Notes under the pieces: model-generated | Told to the model about the DNA's origin: nothing | What the model saw: the letters and a program-made list of their open reading frames with translations, nothing else | The model's database searches: none | DNA from: Collinsella aerofaciens | Lineage (GTDB): Bacteria; Actinomycetota; Coriobacteriia; Coriobacteriales; Coriobacteriaceae | Direction: 5' to 3' | DNA: 64,000 bases | Assembly (NCBI RefSeq): GCF_028206795.1 | Contig: NZ_JAQLFJ010000005.1 | Location: 1-64,000 of the forward strand | Part shown: in pieces, positions 42,187-51,610 of the stretch | Layout of the letters: each line of letters starts with the position of its first letter | Numbering within the stretch: the first letter of the stretch is position 1 | Made by a program: the position numbers and the translations under genes

Positions 42187-43941
42187 GTGGCCGACCAGGA
42201 CATCAAGATGCTCATCGAGCGCATCATGGCCGAGGCCCGGACCCATCAGTCCGCCCGCTTCTCAAACGAAACCTACGCAGACGAGCCGATTCTCAAAACC
42301 GGCCGACAGATGCAGAATTTCCTCCCCGACCAGTACCGTAAAATGCGCGAGATATCGCGCTGGCAGGATGACCCCAAGGGCGGTGCGGGCCGCTGGCTTT
42401 CGGAAGCCGAGCTTTTTTACCGCCAGGGCCTGCTGATGGCCGACTTTGAGGACGACTGTCCCTACAACGGCACCTTTAAGTCGTGCTTTCCCACCTACAA
42501 CGCCATGAGCGACCGGCAGCTGCGCGGCTACTTTACCTGGCGTGCCCAAGTGCGCCGCGGAACCGTCGAGGAAACGTCTACGTCCTTTGCCTTTCTGTAT
42601 CTCTATGAGCTGATCTGCGGCATTGGCGTAGATGATCCACTCGATGGTTTTAACAAGATCAGGGCTTTTTGGGATGTCTATCGCGCCTTCGAGCCCGGCA
42701 TCGACCGGTTTGCGCGCGTGTGGCTGCAAGATTACGCCGTGTTCCACGGGCTCGACCCCAAGCTGCTTCGCGACTCTAAAACCGTCATGTTCGATAACGC
42801 CCTTATCGAACTGCGGCGCGCGGCACGAGACCTTGTACCGGCACCGTCCGGCCAGACCCCTAAGCGTCGCAAAACCTCCGAGCCCACGCTCCCCCTTCCG
42901 CCCGATGAGGTGCGCGAGGAGCGACTCATGGCCGCCATCAACGCCCTCTCCACGTACAACCTAAGTAGCTCGCGGCTCGACCGCAGCCACCACCGCGATC
43001 TGCGCCACGTGGCGTGCGCCGTGTATGTCCGCATGGCGCGCTACTATGACACGCACCGAAAGACCGGCATCGTGGCAAGTTTATTTGGGGAGGAGACGGC
43101 AATGCCCTACACCATGTTTGCCTCGGCCGTATTCTTTGCGCCCGAGCGCCACGAGGACTGCGAATACCGTCTGGACCCCATCCATATCTACCGTTGCCAA
43201 AACGGCTTTTGGGAATGCATGCGTATCCACGGTAGTAGGCAAAAGAGCAGCAAGCTCGGTGAAATGATGCGCGCCTGCGACCAACGCCTGCGCCTGGCGC
43301 TGGACCCTGCCCATCCCCTTAAGGAAGAAAAGGTCCCCAAATATCTGGCCAAGATTATCGATGACGAGATTGTGGCATGGCTTTCGTGGGACGCCGCACA
43401 CCAGCCCGTCAAGATCGATATCGATCTGAGTCAGCTGGGGCATATTCGGAGCGCCGCCGCACAAACGCGCGAGGCGCTTTTGATTGACGAGGAACGCGAG
43501 GACGGCTCGTCCGCAGAAGCCGAGGCAGCGGACTCAGGGCAACCGGAAGCCGAGCCCGTAGCCGACGCGATGGTCGAGGCGGTCGCGGCGGCTGCAGGGC
43601 AGGACGAGTCCGACGAGCCGACCATATCCACCGAACAGTTTGGTGTCGTGGCACCGCTTCTCGCGCCGACGCCCACGTTCGCAGCTGCTACGCCCGCTGA
43701 CGCCACAAACGAACTCGCGCCCGCCGCAAACGCCTATCTCCGCGCTCTGCTCGAGCACAACGCAGTACAGGCGGAATCGGCGGTAGTGCAATCGGAGCAG
43801 AGCGAGGACATGCTCGTCGATACCATCAACGAGGCGCTCTTTGACCTGGTGGGCGACACCGTAATTGAATTTAGCGCAGCAGGGCCGCAGATTATCGAGG
43901 ACTACGAAGCAGACGTGAGAGGATACCTAGACCATGAGTGA
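42187..43941 (+). CDS. TerB_N/TerB_C domain protein
   Basis: A 584-residue protein. The TerB_N domain (about 65-180) has ELFYRQGLLMADFEDDCPYN, SCFPTYNAMSDRQLRGYFTW, STSFAFLYLYELICGIG and FNKIRAFWDVY. The C-terminal part (about 395-440) has YLAKIIDDEIVAWLSW and IDIDLSQLGHIR, as in TerB_C. An acidic Ala/Glu-rich stretch (445-520) separates it from a final segment. TerB-type modules are metal-binding or membrane-linked partners in tellurite-resistance and defence-associated operons; no enzymatic site is visible. GTG start at 42187 behind GGAGGAG. It overlaps the ATPase gene by 8 bases. Confidence 0.85.
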   Translation: MADQDIKMLIERIMAEARTHQSARFSNETYADEPILKTGRQMQNFLPDQYRKMREISRWQDDPKGGAGRWLSEAELFYRQGLLMADFEDDCPYNGTFKSCFPTYNAMSDRQLRGYFTWRAQVRRGTVEETSTSFAFLYLYELICGIGVDDPLDGFNKIRAFWDVYRAFEPGIDRFARVWLQDYAVFHGLDPKLLRDSKTVMFDNALIELRRAARDLVPAPSGQTPKRRKTSEPTLPLPPDEVREERLMAAINALSTYNLSSSRLDRSHHRDLRHVACAVYVRMARYYDTHRKTGIVASLFGEETAMPYTMFASAVFFAPERHEDCEYRLDPIHIYRCQNGFWECMRIHGSRQKSSKLGEMMRACDQRLRLALDPAHPLKEEKVPKYLAKIIDDEIVAWLSWDAAHQPVKIDIDLSQLGHIRSAAAQTREALLIDEEREDGSSAEAEAADSGQPEAEPVADAMVEAVAAAAGQDESDEPTISTEQFGVVAPLLAPTPTFAAATPADATNELAPAANAYLRALLEHNAVQAESAVVQSEQSEDMLVDTINEALFDLVGDTVIEFSAAGPQIIEDYEADVRGYLDHE

Positions 43942-45238
43942 TACCGCATCCGCAGCACCTCGTGTGCCCAAGCGCGTCGCTGCCGTCATTCTCAACTCGC
44001 TCAAGGGCGGCGTGGTCCCGCGCATCGGCCTTCCTTACATCACCGTAGGGCGCGAGGTCGAGATCCGCGCCCTGCTCACCGATCTGAGTCTCATCGCCGA
44101 CGGTGGCGCGAGCTTCCGCTTTCTGGTCGGTCGTTACGGCGCCGGCAAGAGCTTTTTGCTCCAGACTATCCGCACGCACGCCATGGGCGAGGGGTTCGTC
44201 GTCGCTGATGCCGACCTGTCGCCCGAGCGCCGCCTGCAGGGCGGTCAGGGACAGGGCCTTGCCACCTACCGCGAGCTCATCCGCAATATATCGACCAAGA
44301 CGCGCCCCGAGGGCGGTGCGCTCAACCTTATTCTGGATCGCTGGGTCGCCTCGTGTGCCGACGTCGACGAGTCGGTCGTCAATGCCCAACTGGCCCCGCT
44401 CGAGGAGATGGTCCACGGCTTCGACTTCACCCGCATGCTCCGCCGCTATCGCATGGCCGCATCCGGGGGCGACGAAGAGACCATGAGCCGCGTGACCAAA
44501 TGGATTCGCGGCGAATACCGCACCAAGAGCGAGGCACGCGCCGAGCTGGGCTCCTCGACCATCATCAGCGATGACGACTGGTACGACTACGTTAAGCTCA
44601 TTGCGCGCTTTTTGGTTTGCAGTGGCTACAAGGGCATGCTGGTGCTCATCGACGAGCTCGTGAATCTGTATAAGATTCCCAACGCCATCACGCGCCAATA
44701 CAACTACGAGAAGATCCTGACTATGTACAACGACACGCTCCAGGGCAAGGCGCAGTACCTGGGCATGATCATGGGCGGCACGCCAACCTCCATCGAAGAC
44801 CGCCGCCGCGGCGTGTTCTCCTACGAGGCCCTGCGCAGCCGACTCGCTCAGGGCCGCTTTGCGCGCGAAGACCTTAAGGACATGCTCGCGCCCATCATCC
44901 GCCTGCAGCCACTCACCTACGAGGAGCTACTGGTGCTCATCGAAAAACTCATGCAGATCCATGCCGGCTACTTTGGCTGGACGCCCACGCTTGCCGAAAA
45001 CGACTTGGTGGACTTTCTCAAGATTGAGTTCGGCCGCGTGGGAACCGATACGCACTTGACGCCGCGTGAGGTTATCCGTGACTTTATCGAGCTGCTCGAT
45101 ATCCTGTGTCAGAACCCCGATGCAAATGTGGCCGAGCTGCTGCAAAGCGTCGGCGGCGACGCGCTGGCGCCGGCAGCCGCAACAGGCGACACCGGCACCG
45201 CAGGCGGCAACCGCAACTTCGCCGAGTTCACCATCTAA
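43934..45238 (+). CDS. BrxD-like ATPase (DUF2791)
   Basis: A 434-residue P-loop protein: Walker A VGRYGAGKSFLLQTIR near residue 65, VVADADLSPERRLQG, Walker B MLVLIDELVNLYKI near 240, then MGGTPTSIEDRRRGVFSYEA and LTPREVIRDFIELLDIL. The fold and motif order fit the BREX-system ATP-binding family (DUF2791, BrxD). In type 2 BREX, BrxD pairs with the helicase BrxHI, as it does here. It overlaps the TerB gene by 8 bases and lies 116 bases before the helicase gene. The last 35 residues are Ala/Gly-rich. Confidence 0.88.
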   Translation: MSDTASAAPRVPKRVAAVILNSLKGGVVPRIGLPYITVGREVEIRALLTDLSLIADGGASFRFLVGRYGAGKSFLLQTIRTHAMGEGFVVADADLSPERRLQGGQGQGLATYRELIRNISTKTRPEGGALNLILDRWVASCADVDESVVNAQLAPLEEMVHGFDFTRMLRRYRMAASGGDEETMSRVTKWIRGEYRTKSEARAELGSSTIISDDDWYDYVKLIARFLVCSGYKGMLVLIDELVNLYKIPNAITRQYNYEKILTMYNDTLQGKAQYLGMIMGGTPTSIEDRRRGVFSYEALRSRLAQGRFAREDLKDMLAPIIRLQPLTYEELLVLIEKLMQIHAGYFGWTPTLAENDLVDFLKIEFGRVGTDTHLTPREVIRDFIELLDILCQNPDANVAELLQSVGGDALAPAAATGDTGTAGGNRNFAEFTI

Positions 45239-45354
45239 CCTACCAAAAAGGGACAGGTTTATTTTGGCAGGTTTTATCTGGGCAAACGTTGAAGCAGTAA
45301 TGCAGCAAGCCGTTGCCAGCCGCGTTGAGAGATTCGTTGTTGAAAGGAGGCCCC

Positions 45355-47799
45355 GTGAACGCCTTTGACCGCTACGCCCCGTTTATCCAAGACTTCATCT
45401 ACTCCCACGATTGGGAGAGCCTACGCTCTATCCAGGTTGCAGCAGCTGATGCCATCTTTAACACGCAAGATAATGTGCTCCTGACGGCATCCACGGCTTC
45501 CGGCAAAACCGAGGCAGCCTTCTTTCCCATCCTGACCGAGTTTTGGGAGAACCCGCCCGCAAGCGTGGGCGCCCTCTACATTGGCCCCCTCAAGGCGCTC
45601 ATCAACGACCAATTCGTCCGCCTCAACGACCTGTGCGAAGAAGCCGATATCCCCGTCTGGCACTGGCATGGCGATGTCTCGCAATCACACAAGGCCAAAC
45701 TCATCAAAAAACCGAGCGGCATCCTACAGATTACGCCCGAGTCGCTCGAGGCGCTCCTGATCCATAAGCACATGGCGATCCCGCGCATGTTTTGCGACCT
45801 GCGCTATGTGGTTATCGACGAAGTCCATTCGCTCATGCGCGGCGACCGCGGCGGGCAGACGCTCTGTCTTATCGAGCGCCTCTCGCGCATGGCAGGCGTG
45901 CAGCCCCGTCGCATTGGCCTTTCGGCCACCATCGGCGACCCCGAGCGCACGGGCGCCTTTCTCTCGCAGGGAACGGGGCGCGACTGCGTTATCCCCCGCT
46001 TTGAGGAACCGCACCGCGTGTGGCGCATCTCCATGGAGCACTTCTACAACTCGGGCCCCCAGGCTCAGCAACGAGGATTCGTAGGCACAGGTCCACAAGA
46101 AGCCGAGGTGCTTGCTTGCGAGCGTATTGAGACGGCGGCGCCCGCGGCGCTGCCCGCATCCGGACAAGACATGTGCCACAGCGGACAGCTTACACAGGAA
46201 GAACACCGTCAACGTCGTGAGCAGGCGCGGGGCAAGGCCGCTCCCAAAGACCGTCGCACTTCCTCGGCCCCCGAGGGCGAAGTCGACATCCCACGAGCGA
46301 CCGAGCAGGCGCTTCTCAACCCCACCGACACGGCGCCCGACAACGCCGACCCCGGCATGGGCTATATCTTTGAGCATACGCGCGGCCGCAAATGCCTGGT
46401 CTTTGCCAACTCGCGCGAGGAGGCAGAGGCCGTGTGCTCCATGCTGCGCAGCTACTGCGAGAGCCGGCACGAGCCCGACCGTTTTCTCATCCATCACGGC
46501 AATCTTTCGGCATCGCTACGCGAGACGGCCGAGGAGCTCATGCGCGACGAGGAGCAGACGCAGACAACCGTCACCACCTCTACGTTGGAGCTCGGTATCG
46601 ATATCGGCCGCCTGGAGCGCGCCTTCCAGATTGACGCGCCGTTTACCGTTAGCTCCTTTTTGCAGCGCATGGGGCGCACGGGCCGTCGCGATCTTCCGCC
46701 CGAGATGTGGTTTGTCATGCGCGAGGAAGAGCCCGAGCCGCGCACGATGATGCCCGAAACCATTCCCTGGAAGCTCCTGCAGGGTATCGCGCTCGTACAA
46801 CTCTATCGCGAGGAAAAGTGGGTCGAGCCACCCAAGCTCGATCGTCTCCCCTACAGCCTGCTCTATCACCAGACTATGTCGACCCTCACCAGCACCGGCG
46901 AGCTCACGCCGGCCGAACTTGCCCAGCGCGTGCTCACGCTCAGCTATTTCCACCGTGTCTCGGCAGACGATTACCGCGTGCTGCTACGTCACCTCATTAA
47001 GATCGACCATATCCAGGTCACCGAAGGTGGCGGGCTCATCGTGGGTCTCGCGGGCGAGCGCATCATCAACAACTTTAAGTTCTACGCCGTGTTCCAGGAA
47101 AACGAGGAGTTTACCGTCCGGAGCGAATCGGCCGAGCTGGGCACGATCGTTAATCCGCCCCCGCCCGGTGAGCGCATCGCCATCGCCGGACACTGTTGGA
47201 TTGTCGAGGAAGTGGACTGGAAGCGCCACACTGTCTTTGCCACGCAGGTCAAGGGCCGGGTGCCGGCCTACTTTGGCGACTGCCCCGGCGACATTAACAC
47301 GCATGTGCTCGAGCGCATGCGCAAGGCGCTCAACGAGCACGCGACATATCCGTACCTTATGGGTAACGCACGGGCCCGCTTGGCGCAGGCTCGTCATACC
47401 GCCGAGATTTCGGGGGCGGGAACCAAGCCGCTCATTAACCTGGGCGGCGATACCTGGGTGCTCTTCCCCTGGCTGGGCAGCTACGCCTTTTTGGCGCTCG
47501 AGCGCATGCTCAAGATTAAATGTGCCGCGGAGCTGGGCCTTCGCGGGCTCGATCCGTCACGCCCGTACTTTATGCAGTTTAAGATGAAGGCCGACGAGGA
47601 GACGTTCTTTGAGGTGCTCGCCGCCGAGGCCGAAAAGGACTTCGATCCCATCGAGCTCGTCTATCCTGGCGAGGTGCCTTACTTTGACCGCTACGACGAG
47701 TTTGTTCCCGAAGAGCTCGTGCGCAAGGGCTTTGCCGAAGGCGTGCTCGACATCGAGGGTATGAAGCGGCGCGTTCTCGGCTGGCGCGACCACGCCTAA
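45355..47799 (+). CDS. Lhr/BrxHI-like DEAD/DEAH-box helicase
   Basis: An 814-residue superfamily II helicase. RSIQVAAADAIF (Q-like), TASTASGKTEAAF (Walker A), IGPLKALINDQF (Ia), ITPESLEALL (Ib), IDEVHSLMRGDRG (DEVH), GLSATIGDP (III), CLVFANSREEAEAV (IV), TSTLELGIDIGRL (V) and QRMGRTGRR (VI) are all intact. The N-terminal lobes and a long C-terminal half fit the Lhr branch that includes BrxHI. A charged insert (about 245-325) splits the two lobes. GTG start at 45355 with GAAAGGAGG eight bases before; an upstream ATG at 45313 is weaker. It is the last gene of the TerB-BrxD-helicase operon. Confidence 0.9.
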   Translation: MNAFDRYAPFIQDFIYSHDWESLRSIQVAAADAIFNTQDNVLLTASTASGKTEAAFFPILTEFWENPPASVGALYIGPLKALINDQFVRLNDLCEEADIPVWHWHGDVSQSHKAKLIKKPSGILQITPESLEALLIHKHMAIPRMFCDLRYVVIDEVHSLMRGDRGGQTLCLIERLSRMAGVQPRRIGLSATIGDPERTGAFLSQGTGRDCVIPRFEEPHRVWRISMEHFYNSGPQAQQRGFVGTGPQEAEVLACERIETAAPAALPASGQDMCHSGQLTQEEHRQRREQARGKAAPKDRRTSSAPEGEVDIPRATEQALLNPTDTAPDNADPGMGYIFEHTRGRKCLVFANSREEAEAVCSMLRSYCESRHEPDRFLIHHGNLSASLRETAEELMRDEEQTQTTVTTSTLELGIDIGRLERAFQIDAPFTVSSFLQRMGRTGRRDLPPEMWFVMREEEPEPRTMMPETIPWKLLQGIALVQLYREEKWVEPPKLDRLPYSLLYHQTMSTLTSTGELTPAELAQRVLTLSYFHRVSADDYRVLLRHLIKIDHIQVTEGGGLIVGLAGERIINNFKFYAVFQENEEFTVRSESAELGTIVNPPPPGERIAIAGHCWIVEEVDWKRHTVFATQVKGRVPAYFGDCPGDINTHVLERMRKALNEHATYPYLMGNARARLAQARHTAEISGAGTKPLINLGGDTWVLFPWLGSYAFLALERMLKIKCAAELGLRGLDPSRPYFMQFKMKADEETFFEVLAAEAEKDFDPIELVYPGEVPYFDRYDEFVPEELVRKGFAEGVLDIEGMKRRVLGWRDHA

Positions 47800-47826
47800 G
47801 ACCAGTCTTTTTTGGGACGGGGAGAC

Positions 47827-48705
47827 TTACTTGTCGTGAAGGACGGTGCCGAGGAAGTCGGTGTCGAAGGGCACGGCTTCGGCAAAGGCGTAGTCGCCGT
47901 CGCTGGCGATGAGCAGGTAGTTCTCCTCGCCGCCGAACTCCGTATCGCCACAAGGCGCCACCCAAGCGCGGTTGAACACCTCAAGTGCCGTGGCAACGCA
48001 ATCGCGCAGGAACGTCACATCGCTCCCCTCGTTTGCGCTCACGATATTGGCAACGTAGATGCCGCCGGCATTCAGGCTGCCCCGCACCAGGCGCAGCGCC
48101 TCAACGGTCGCCAGCTCGCGCACAGGCTCGGCACCGCCAAAGCAGTCGCTCACAACGACGTCGTAGCGACGATGGCCCACGCTCGTCACACCCAGATACG
48201 AGCGAGCCTCGGCGGTAATCACCCGCAGGCGATCGCCCACCGTGTGCTCCAGTTCATCCAGATAGAACCAACGGCGCGCCAAGCGCGTTATCTCTCCGTC
48301 ATACTCGATGACGTCCATACGCAAGCCCTCATGCGACAACAGTGCAAACTTGGGATAGGAAAACCCACCGCCGCCGAGCATAAGCATGCGGTCGATGCCG
48401 TGACCATAAGCGTCGCGCATTGCATCCTCGGCCTCAAACACATCGTCAAATGCACGATAGTACGCAAAGGCCGGCTCCGCCCAACGATCGCCAACATAGC
48501 TCGCGCTTTGGTAGACGCCGCCCTGCACGAGCACACGGACCTCGTCACCGCCCTCATTGTGCATGCGCTTCACCCGCGCCAGCCCGTTGCGGGTCCTCGC
48601 GACCTGCAAACAGGCAGCGCGAACAGCGACGGCGGCCGCACCAAGCGCCGCGGCTCCCAGGGCAACGCCGGCAACGACGCCGGCAGAAACACTTGGCTTG
48701 TTCAT
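47827..48705 (-). CDS. Spermidine-synthase-like methyltransferase-fold protein
   Basis: A 292-residue protein with one N-terminal hydrophobic segment (AGVVAGVALGAAALGAAAVAV). A Rossmann SAM-type domain follows: MLMLGGGGFSYPKFALL, MDVIEYDGEITRLARRWF and YDVVVSDCFGGAEPV, the pattern of the spermidine-synthase family. The catalytic DxYD-type motif of true aminopropyltransferases reads SDCFGG, so a different substrate is likely. It starts directly after the elp3 stop with AAGGAG inside elp3. It is convergent with the helicase gene. Confidence 0.78.
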   Translation of the reverse strand: MNKPSVSAGVVAGVALGAAALGAAAVAVRAACLQVARTRNGLARVKRMHNEGGDEVRVLVQGGVYQSASYVGDRWAEPAFAYYRAFDDVFEAEDAMRDAYGHGIDRMLMLGGGGFSYPKFALLSHEGLRMDVIEYDGEITRLARRWFYLDELEHTVGDRLRVITAEARSYLGVTSVGHRRYDVVVSDCFGGAEPVRELATVEALRLVRGSLNAGGIYVANIVSANEGSDVTFLRDCVATALEVFNRAWVAPCGDTEFGGEENYLLIASDGDYAFAEAVPFDTDFLGTVLHDK

Positions 48706-50613
48706 CTAGAGCTCCTTCTGCAGATAGAGTCCATGGTCATAAAACCCAAGATGGCGATAGTACTCGCGCGTACCAATCGCGCTGATCACGTTGATGTGCG
48801 TATAACCGGCATCCCGAGCTATCTGGCACGCACGCTCCACGAGCAAACGTCCCAATCCATGGTGCTGCGCCGCCTGACCCTGGTCGCCCACGCGCGCCGC
48901 CATACCGTACACGTGCACCTCGCGAATCATCGCCTCGTCCGGCGTCGTCGGCAGCTCGTCCACATGCGCGGCAACAAAAGCGCGATCGGGCAGCGACAAC
49001 CGCAAAAAGCCCGCGATCTTGCCCCGCGGCGTCACCCATTGCAAAAAGTGCTCGTAAGTCACCGGCGTCTCGTACGCCACTTCCTCATCAAGGGTCAACT
49101 CGTCCAGGTCGGCACCCGCCGTGCTGATCTCGCGATAGCGAATCTCACGCACCGTCGCACCGTCACCCCGAGCAGCCAGGCGGTTCTCGACGAGCTGACG
49201 TAGGTTGGGCTTCTTGTTGCCCACCATGATGTCGTCGGAGCTAAAGTCGCGAATCATACGGCTGATGCGGCAGAACGCCGGCGTCACCACGATGTCGTCG
49301 GCCAGCACATCGAGCAGCTCTTCCTCGGTATAGGGGCGCCACTCGCCACGCTCATAGCAGCCCACCAGACGCGAGCCCTCGATGAGCGCACACGGGTAAA
49401 CCTTGACCTCGTCGGGCATAAAGGCCCCTTCGGTCATAAAGCGCTCGTAGTCGCGCTTGTCCCCCTCGGGCGTGGCGCCCAGCAAGTTGAGCATAAAATG
49501 CGCGTGGATCTTAAAGCCAAACAGGCGCGCAAGCGAAAACGCCCGCTCGATCTGCGCCACCGAAATGCGACGCTCGTTGATATCGAGCAAATGCTGGTCG
49601 AGGCTCTGGATACCCATCTGAATCTTGGTGCAGCCCAGACGGCGGATAAGCGTGAGGGCCTGCGGCGTTACGGCATCGGGGCGCGTCTCGATAACGAGTC
49701 CCACCACGCGATGCTTCGCCGTCTCGTTGATGCGCTGCTGACGCTCGAGCTCCTCCATCGTTGCCGTCTGCCACTCGGTGACCTCGCCCCACGGCGTACC
49801 GGGGCCGTACAGACGACGCACCGCGCGGTTATAGCCGCCCACGGCAACATCCACACGCTCCTGCTCGTCGGCAACGCCGGCAGCGAGCTTGGCCTCGTCT
49901 GTCGCAATGCCGGCAGCCCGATAGCGCTCGCGGCGCTCTGTTACCACCGGCGGCAGGGCATCGGCGGGAGCGTCATCGAGCAGGCGCCCCGCCTCGGCAC
50001 GGCTGATGCCCGGACGCGCCAACATGGGGTTTGCCGCCACGCCCGCCACCGCATCATCATTGAGCGCACGGAAGAGCTCCGACATAAACCATGCCTGATA
50101 CCCTTGCGAATAGTCGCTCCAGGTACCGCCGAGCACGATGAGCTCGATCTTGTCGGTCGCATGCCCCATCTGCGAAAGCGCCGTCAAACGGGCGCTCACC
50201 TGCAGATATGGATCGAAGCAGTTTTGCTCCGCACGGGCGCACGCCGGCTCGGCGTGCAGGTAGCTTTTGGGCATGCGCAGATCGTTGGGGCAAAACAGGC
50301 AATCGCCCGAGCATGGCCAGGGCTTGGTGATGACGGTAATGGTCGCCACGCCCGAGGCCGTTCGGCGCGGCTTCATACGCAGCACCTGCAGCAGTTGGCG
50401 TTCCAGATCGGCATCGACATTCCATCCAGCCCAACGAGCCGGCTCCTCGCGCTTCACCCGCTGGTAAAACGGCAGCAGGCGGCGCTTGGCCAAATCGCGT
50501 TTGTCGGCGCCCTCACGGCGCGCCTCGGCATGTATCAGCTTGACGAGTGCCTTGTCGTCCACGGTCTCGCCGCGACGCAGAGCCTCGAGTATGTTCAAAA
50601 TAATCTGTTCCAT
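48706..50613 (-). CDS. elp3: Elp3-type tRNA-modifying radical SAM/GNAT enzyme
   Basis: A 635-residue enzyme with the radical SAM cluster motif CSGDCLFCPN near residue 100, an IELIVLGGTWSDYSQGYQ motif, IETRPDAVTPQAL and GIQSLDQHLL. A C-terminal GNAT domain has HHGLGRLLVERACQIARDAG and SAIGTREYYRHLGF. Elp3 adds carboxymethyl groups to U34 of tRNAs using acetyl-CoA and SAM; bacterial single-chain versions are known. The gene is the first of a two-gene unit with the spermidine-synthase-like gene. Confidence 0.92.
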   Translation of the reverse strand: MEQIILNILEALRRGETVDDKALVKLIHAEARREGADKRDLAKRRLLPFYQRVKREEPARWAGWNVDADLERQLLQVLRMKPRRTASGVATITVITKPWPCSGDCLFCPNDLRMPKSYLHAEPACARAEQNCFDPYLQVSARLTALSQMGHATDKIELIVLGGTWSDYSQGYQAWFMSELFRALNDDAVAGVAANPMLARPGISRAEAGRLLDDAPADALPPVVTERRERYRAAGIATDEAKLAAGVADEQERVDVAVGGYNRAVRRLYGPGTPWGEVTEWQTATMEELERQQRINETAKHRVVGLVIETRPDAVTPQALTLIRRLGCTKIQMGIQSLDQHLLDINERRISVAQIERAFSLARLFGFKIHAHFMLNLLGATPEGDKRDYERFMTEGAFMPDEVKVYPCALIEGSRLVGCYERGEWRPYTEEELLDVLADDIVVTPAFCRISRMIRDFSSDDIMVGNKKPNLRQLVENRLAARGDGATVREIRYREISTAGADLDELTLDEEVAYETPVTYEHFLQWVTPRGKIAGFLRLSLPDRAFVAAHVDELPTTPDEAMIREVHVYGMAARVGDQGQAAQHHGLGRLLVERACQIARDAGYTHINVISAIGTREYYRHLGFYDHGLYLQKEL

Positions 50614-50633
50614 GCCCCCATTGTAAAGGCAAA

Positions 50634-50663
50634 GGCGCCGGAGCCAGTCACGGCCCCGGCGCC
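50634..50663 (-). terminator. Terminator after the DUF4097 gene
   Basis: A 12-base stem with one mismatch (GGCGCCGGAGCC with GGCCCCGGCGCC) and a 6-base loop, then TTTGCCTTT on the minus strand. It ends the XRE-DUF4097 unit and lies just before elp3. Confidence 0.7.
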
Positions 50664-50710
50664 TCCATCAAAGAGCATGCCTATATGCACCGATCTCCGA
50701 AAACCGCATG

Positions 50711-51610
50711 TCACACCGATTCGAACGACATGTCGCCCGAACCGACCTCAAAACGATACGTGGCAGACTTATCGCCGTTATCGAATTCAAGATTCAAAAC
50801 GGTCTCGCCGTCGTAGCCAAGCGGAAGGAAATCGCTCTCGAAGTCGCCGCTGCCCAAGGTGAGGCTCGCCTTAAAGCCCGTCGAGTTCGGAACCGTCATC
50901 TCCACATCGCCCGAGCCCACGCTCACGTCCATCGACTTCGCGGGGGCCTGGTAGAGCTCGAACGTCACATCGCCCGAACCGACCTCGGCATTCAGGGTAT
51001 CGGTCACGGTACCCGTAAACTCGACGTCTCCCGAGTCCAACGTCAAATCGAAGTCGTGGCACGCAATGTCCGTAATCGTCAGATCCCCCGACCCCACATT
51101 CGCCGAAATGTCCATCATGTTATCGGCAAGCTCGCGCGGCAGCTCGATGGTGACCGTACGGTCAAGCGCACGCTCGTCATCGCAGTCGAACTGGTTAATC
51201 TTGAGCGTAGAGCCCCTAATCTCGGCCAGATTTTGCGTGGCAGCATCGTAAGCAGTTACTCCTTTTGCAACGCGACCACTCTCGATGACACGCACCGGTC
51301 CATCGGAAACGTACTTAATATCGACCGTACCCGACGTCACATCCAGGTCAAGGGACTGGAATGAGTCGGCATCGAAGGTTTCGCTCGAAAGCTGCCGAGA
51401 CTGAGCGGAATAGTTACCGCCATCCAAAGAATCGTCCCCGTCAACCACATCGTCCATACCGGACAAACCGGATGCAATATCGCCGAGATCCCACGGGCCA
51501 TCAAAATGAAACAATATCCGCGAAGTGCCAAAGATAAGCCCGATGATGAGCACGAACGCTCCGATACCGACGCCCAGGCGGACCTTGGACTCATGCGAGA
51601 GCTTCATCAT
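50711..51610 (-). CDS. DUF4097 membrane-anchored beta-repeat protein
   Basis: A 299-residue protein with one N-terminal membrane segment (VGIGAFVLIIGLIFGTS) and an exported DUF4097 domain from about residue 85. Repeated SGD/GSGD turns (NVGSGDL, LDSGDVEF, EVGSGDVTF, SVGSGDVEM, TLGSGDFE, EVGSGDMSF) mark a beta-helical stack. Such proteins are thought to be surface adhesin-like or envelope-stress components. It overlaps the XRE regulator gene by 4 bases. Confidence 0.9.
   Translation of the reverse strand: MMKLSHESKVRLGVGIGAFVLIIGLIFGTSRILFHFDGPWDLGDIASGLSGMDDVVDGDDSLDGGNYSAQSRQLSSETFDADSFQSLDLDVTSGTVDIKYVSDGPVRVIESGRVAKGVTAYDAATQNLAEIRGSTLKINQFDCDDERALDRTVTIELPRELADNMMDISANVGSGDLTITDIACHDFDLTLDSGDVEFTGTVTDTLNAEVGSGDVTFELYQAPAKSMDVSVGSGDVEMTVPNSTGFKASLTLGSGDFESDFLPLGYDGETVLNLEFDNGDKSATYRFEVGSGDMSFESV

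Noticed and set aside
42187-47799. A complete BREX system
   Set aside because: Only BrxD-like and BrxHI-like parts are present; no PglX, PglZ, BrxC, BrxA/B or Lon-like gene lies in the window.
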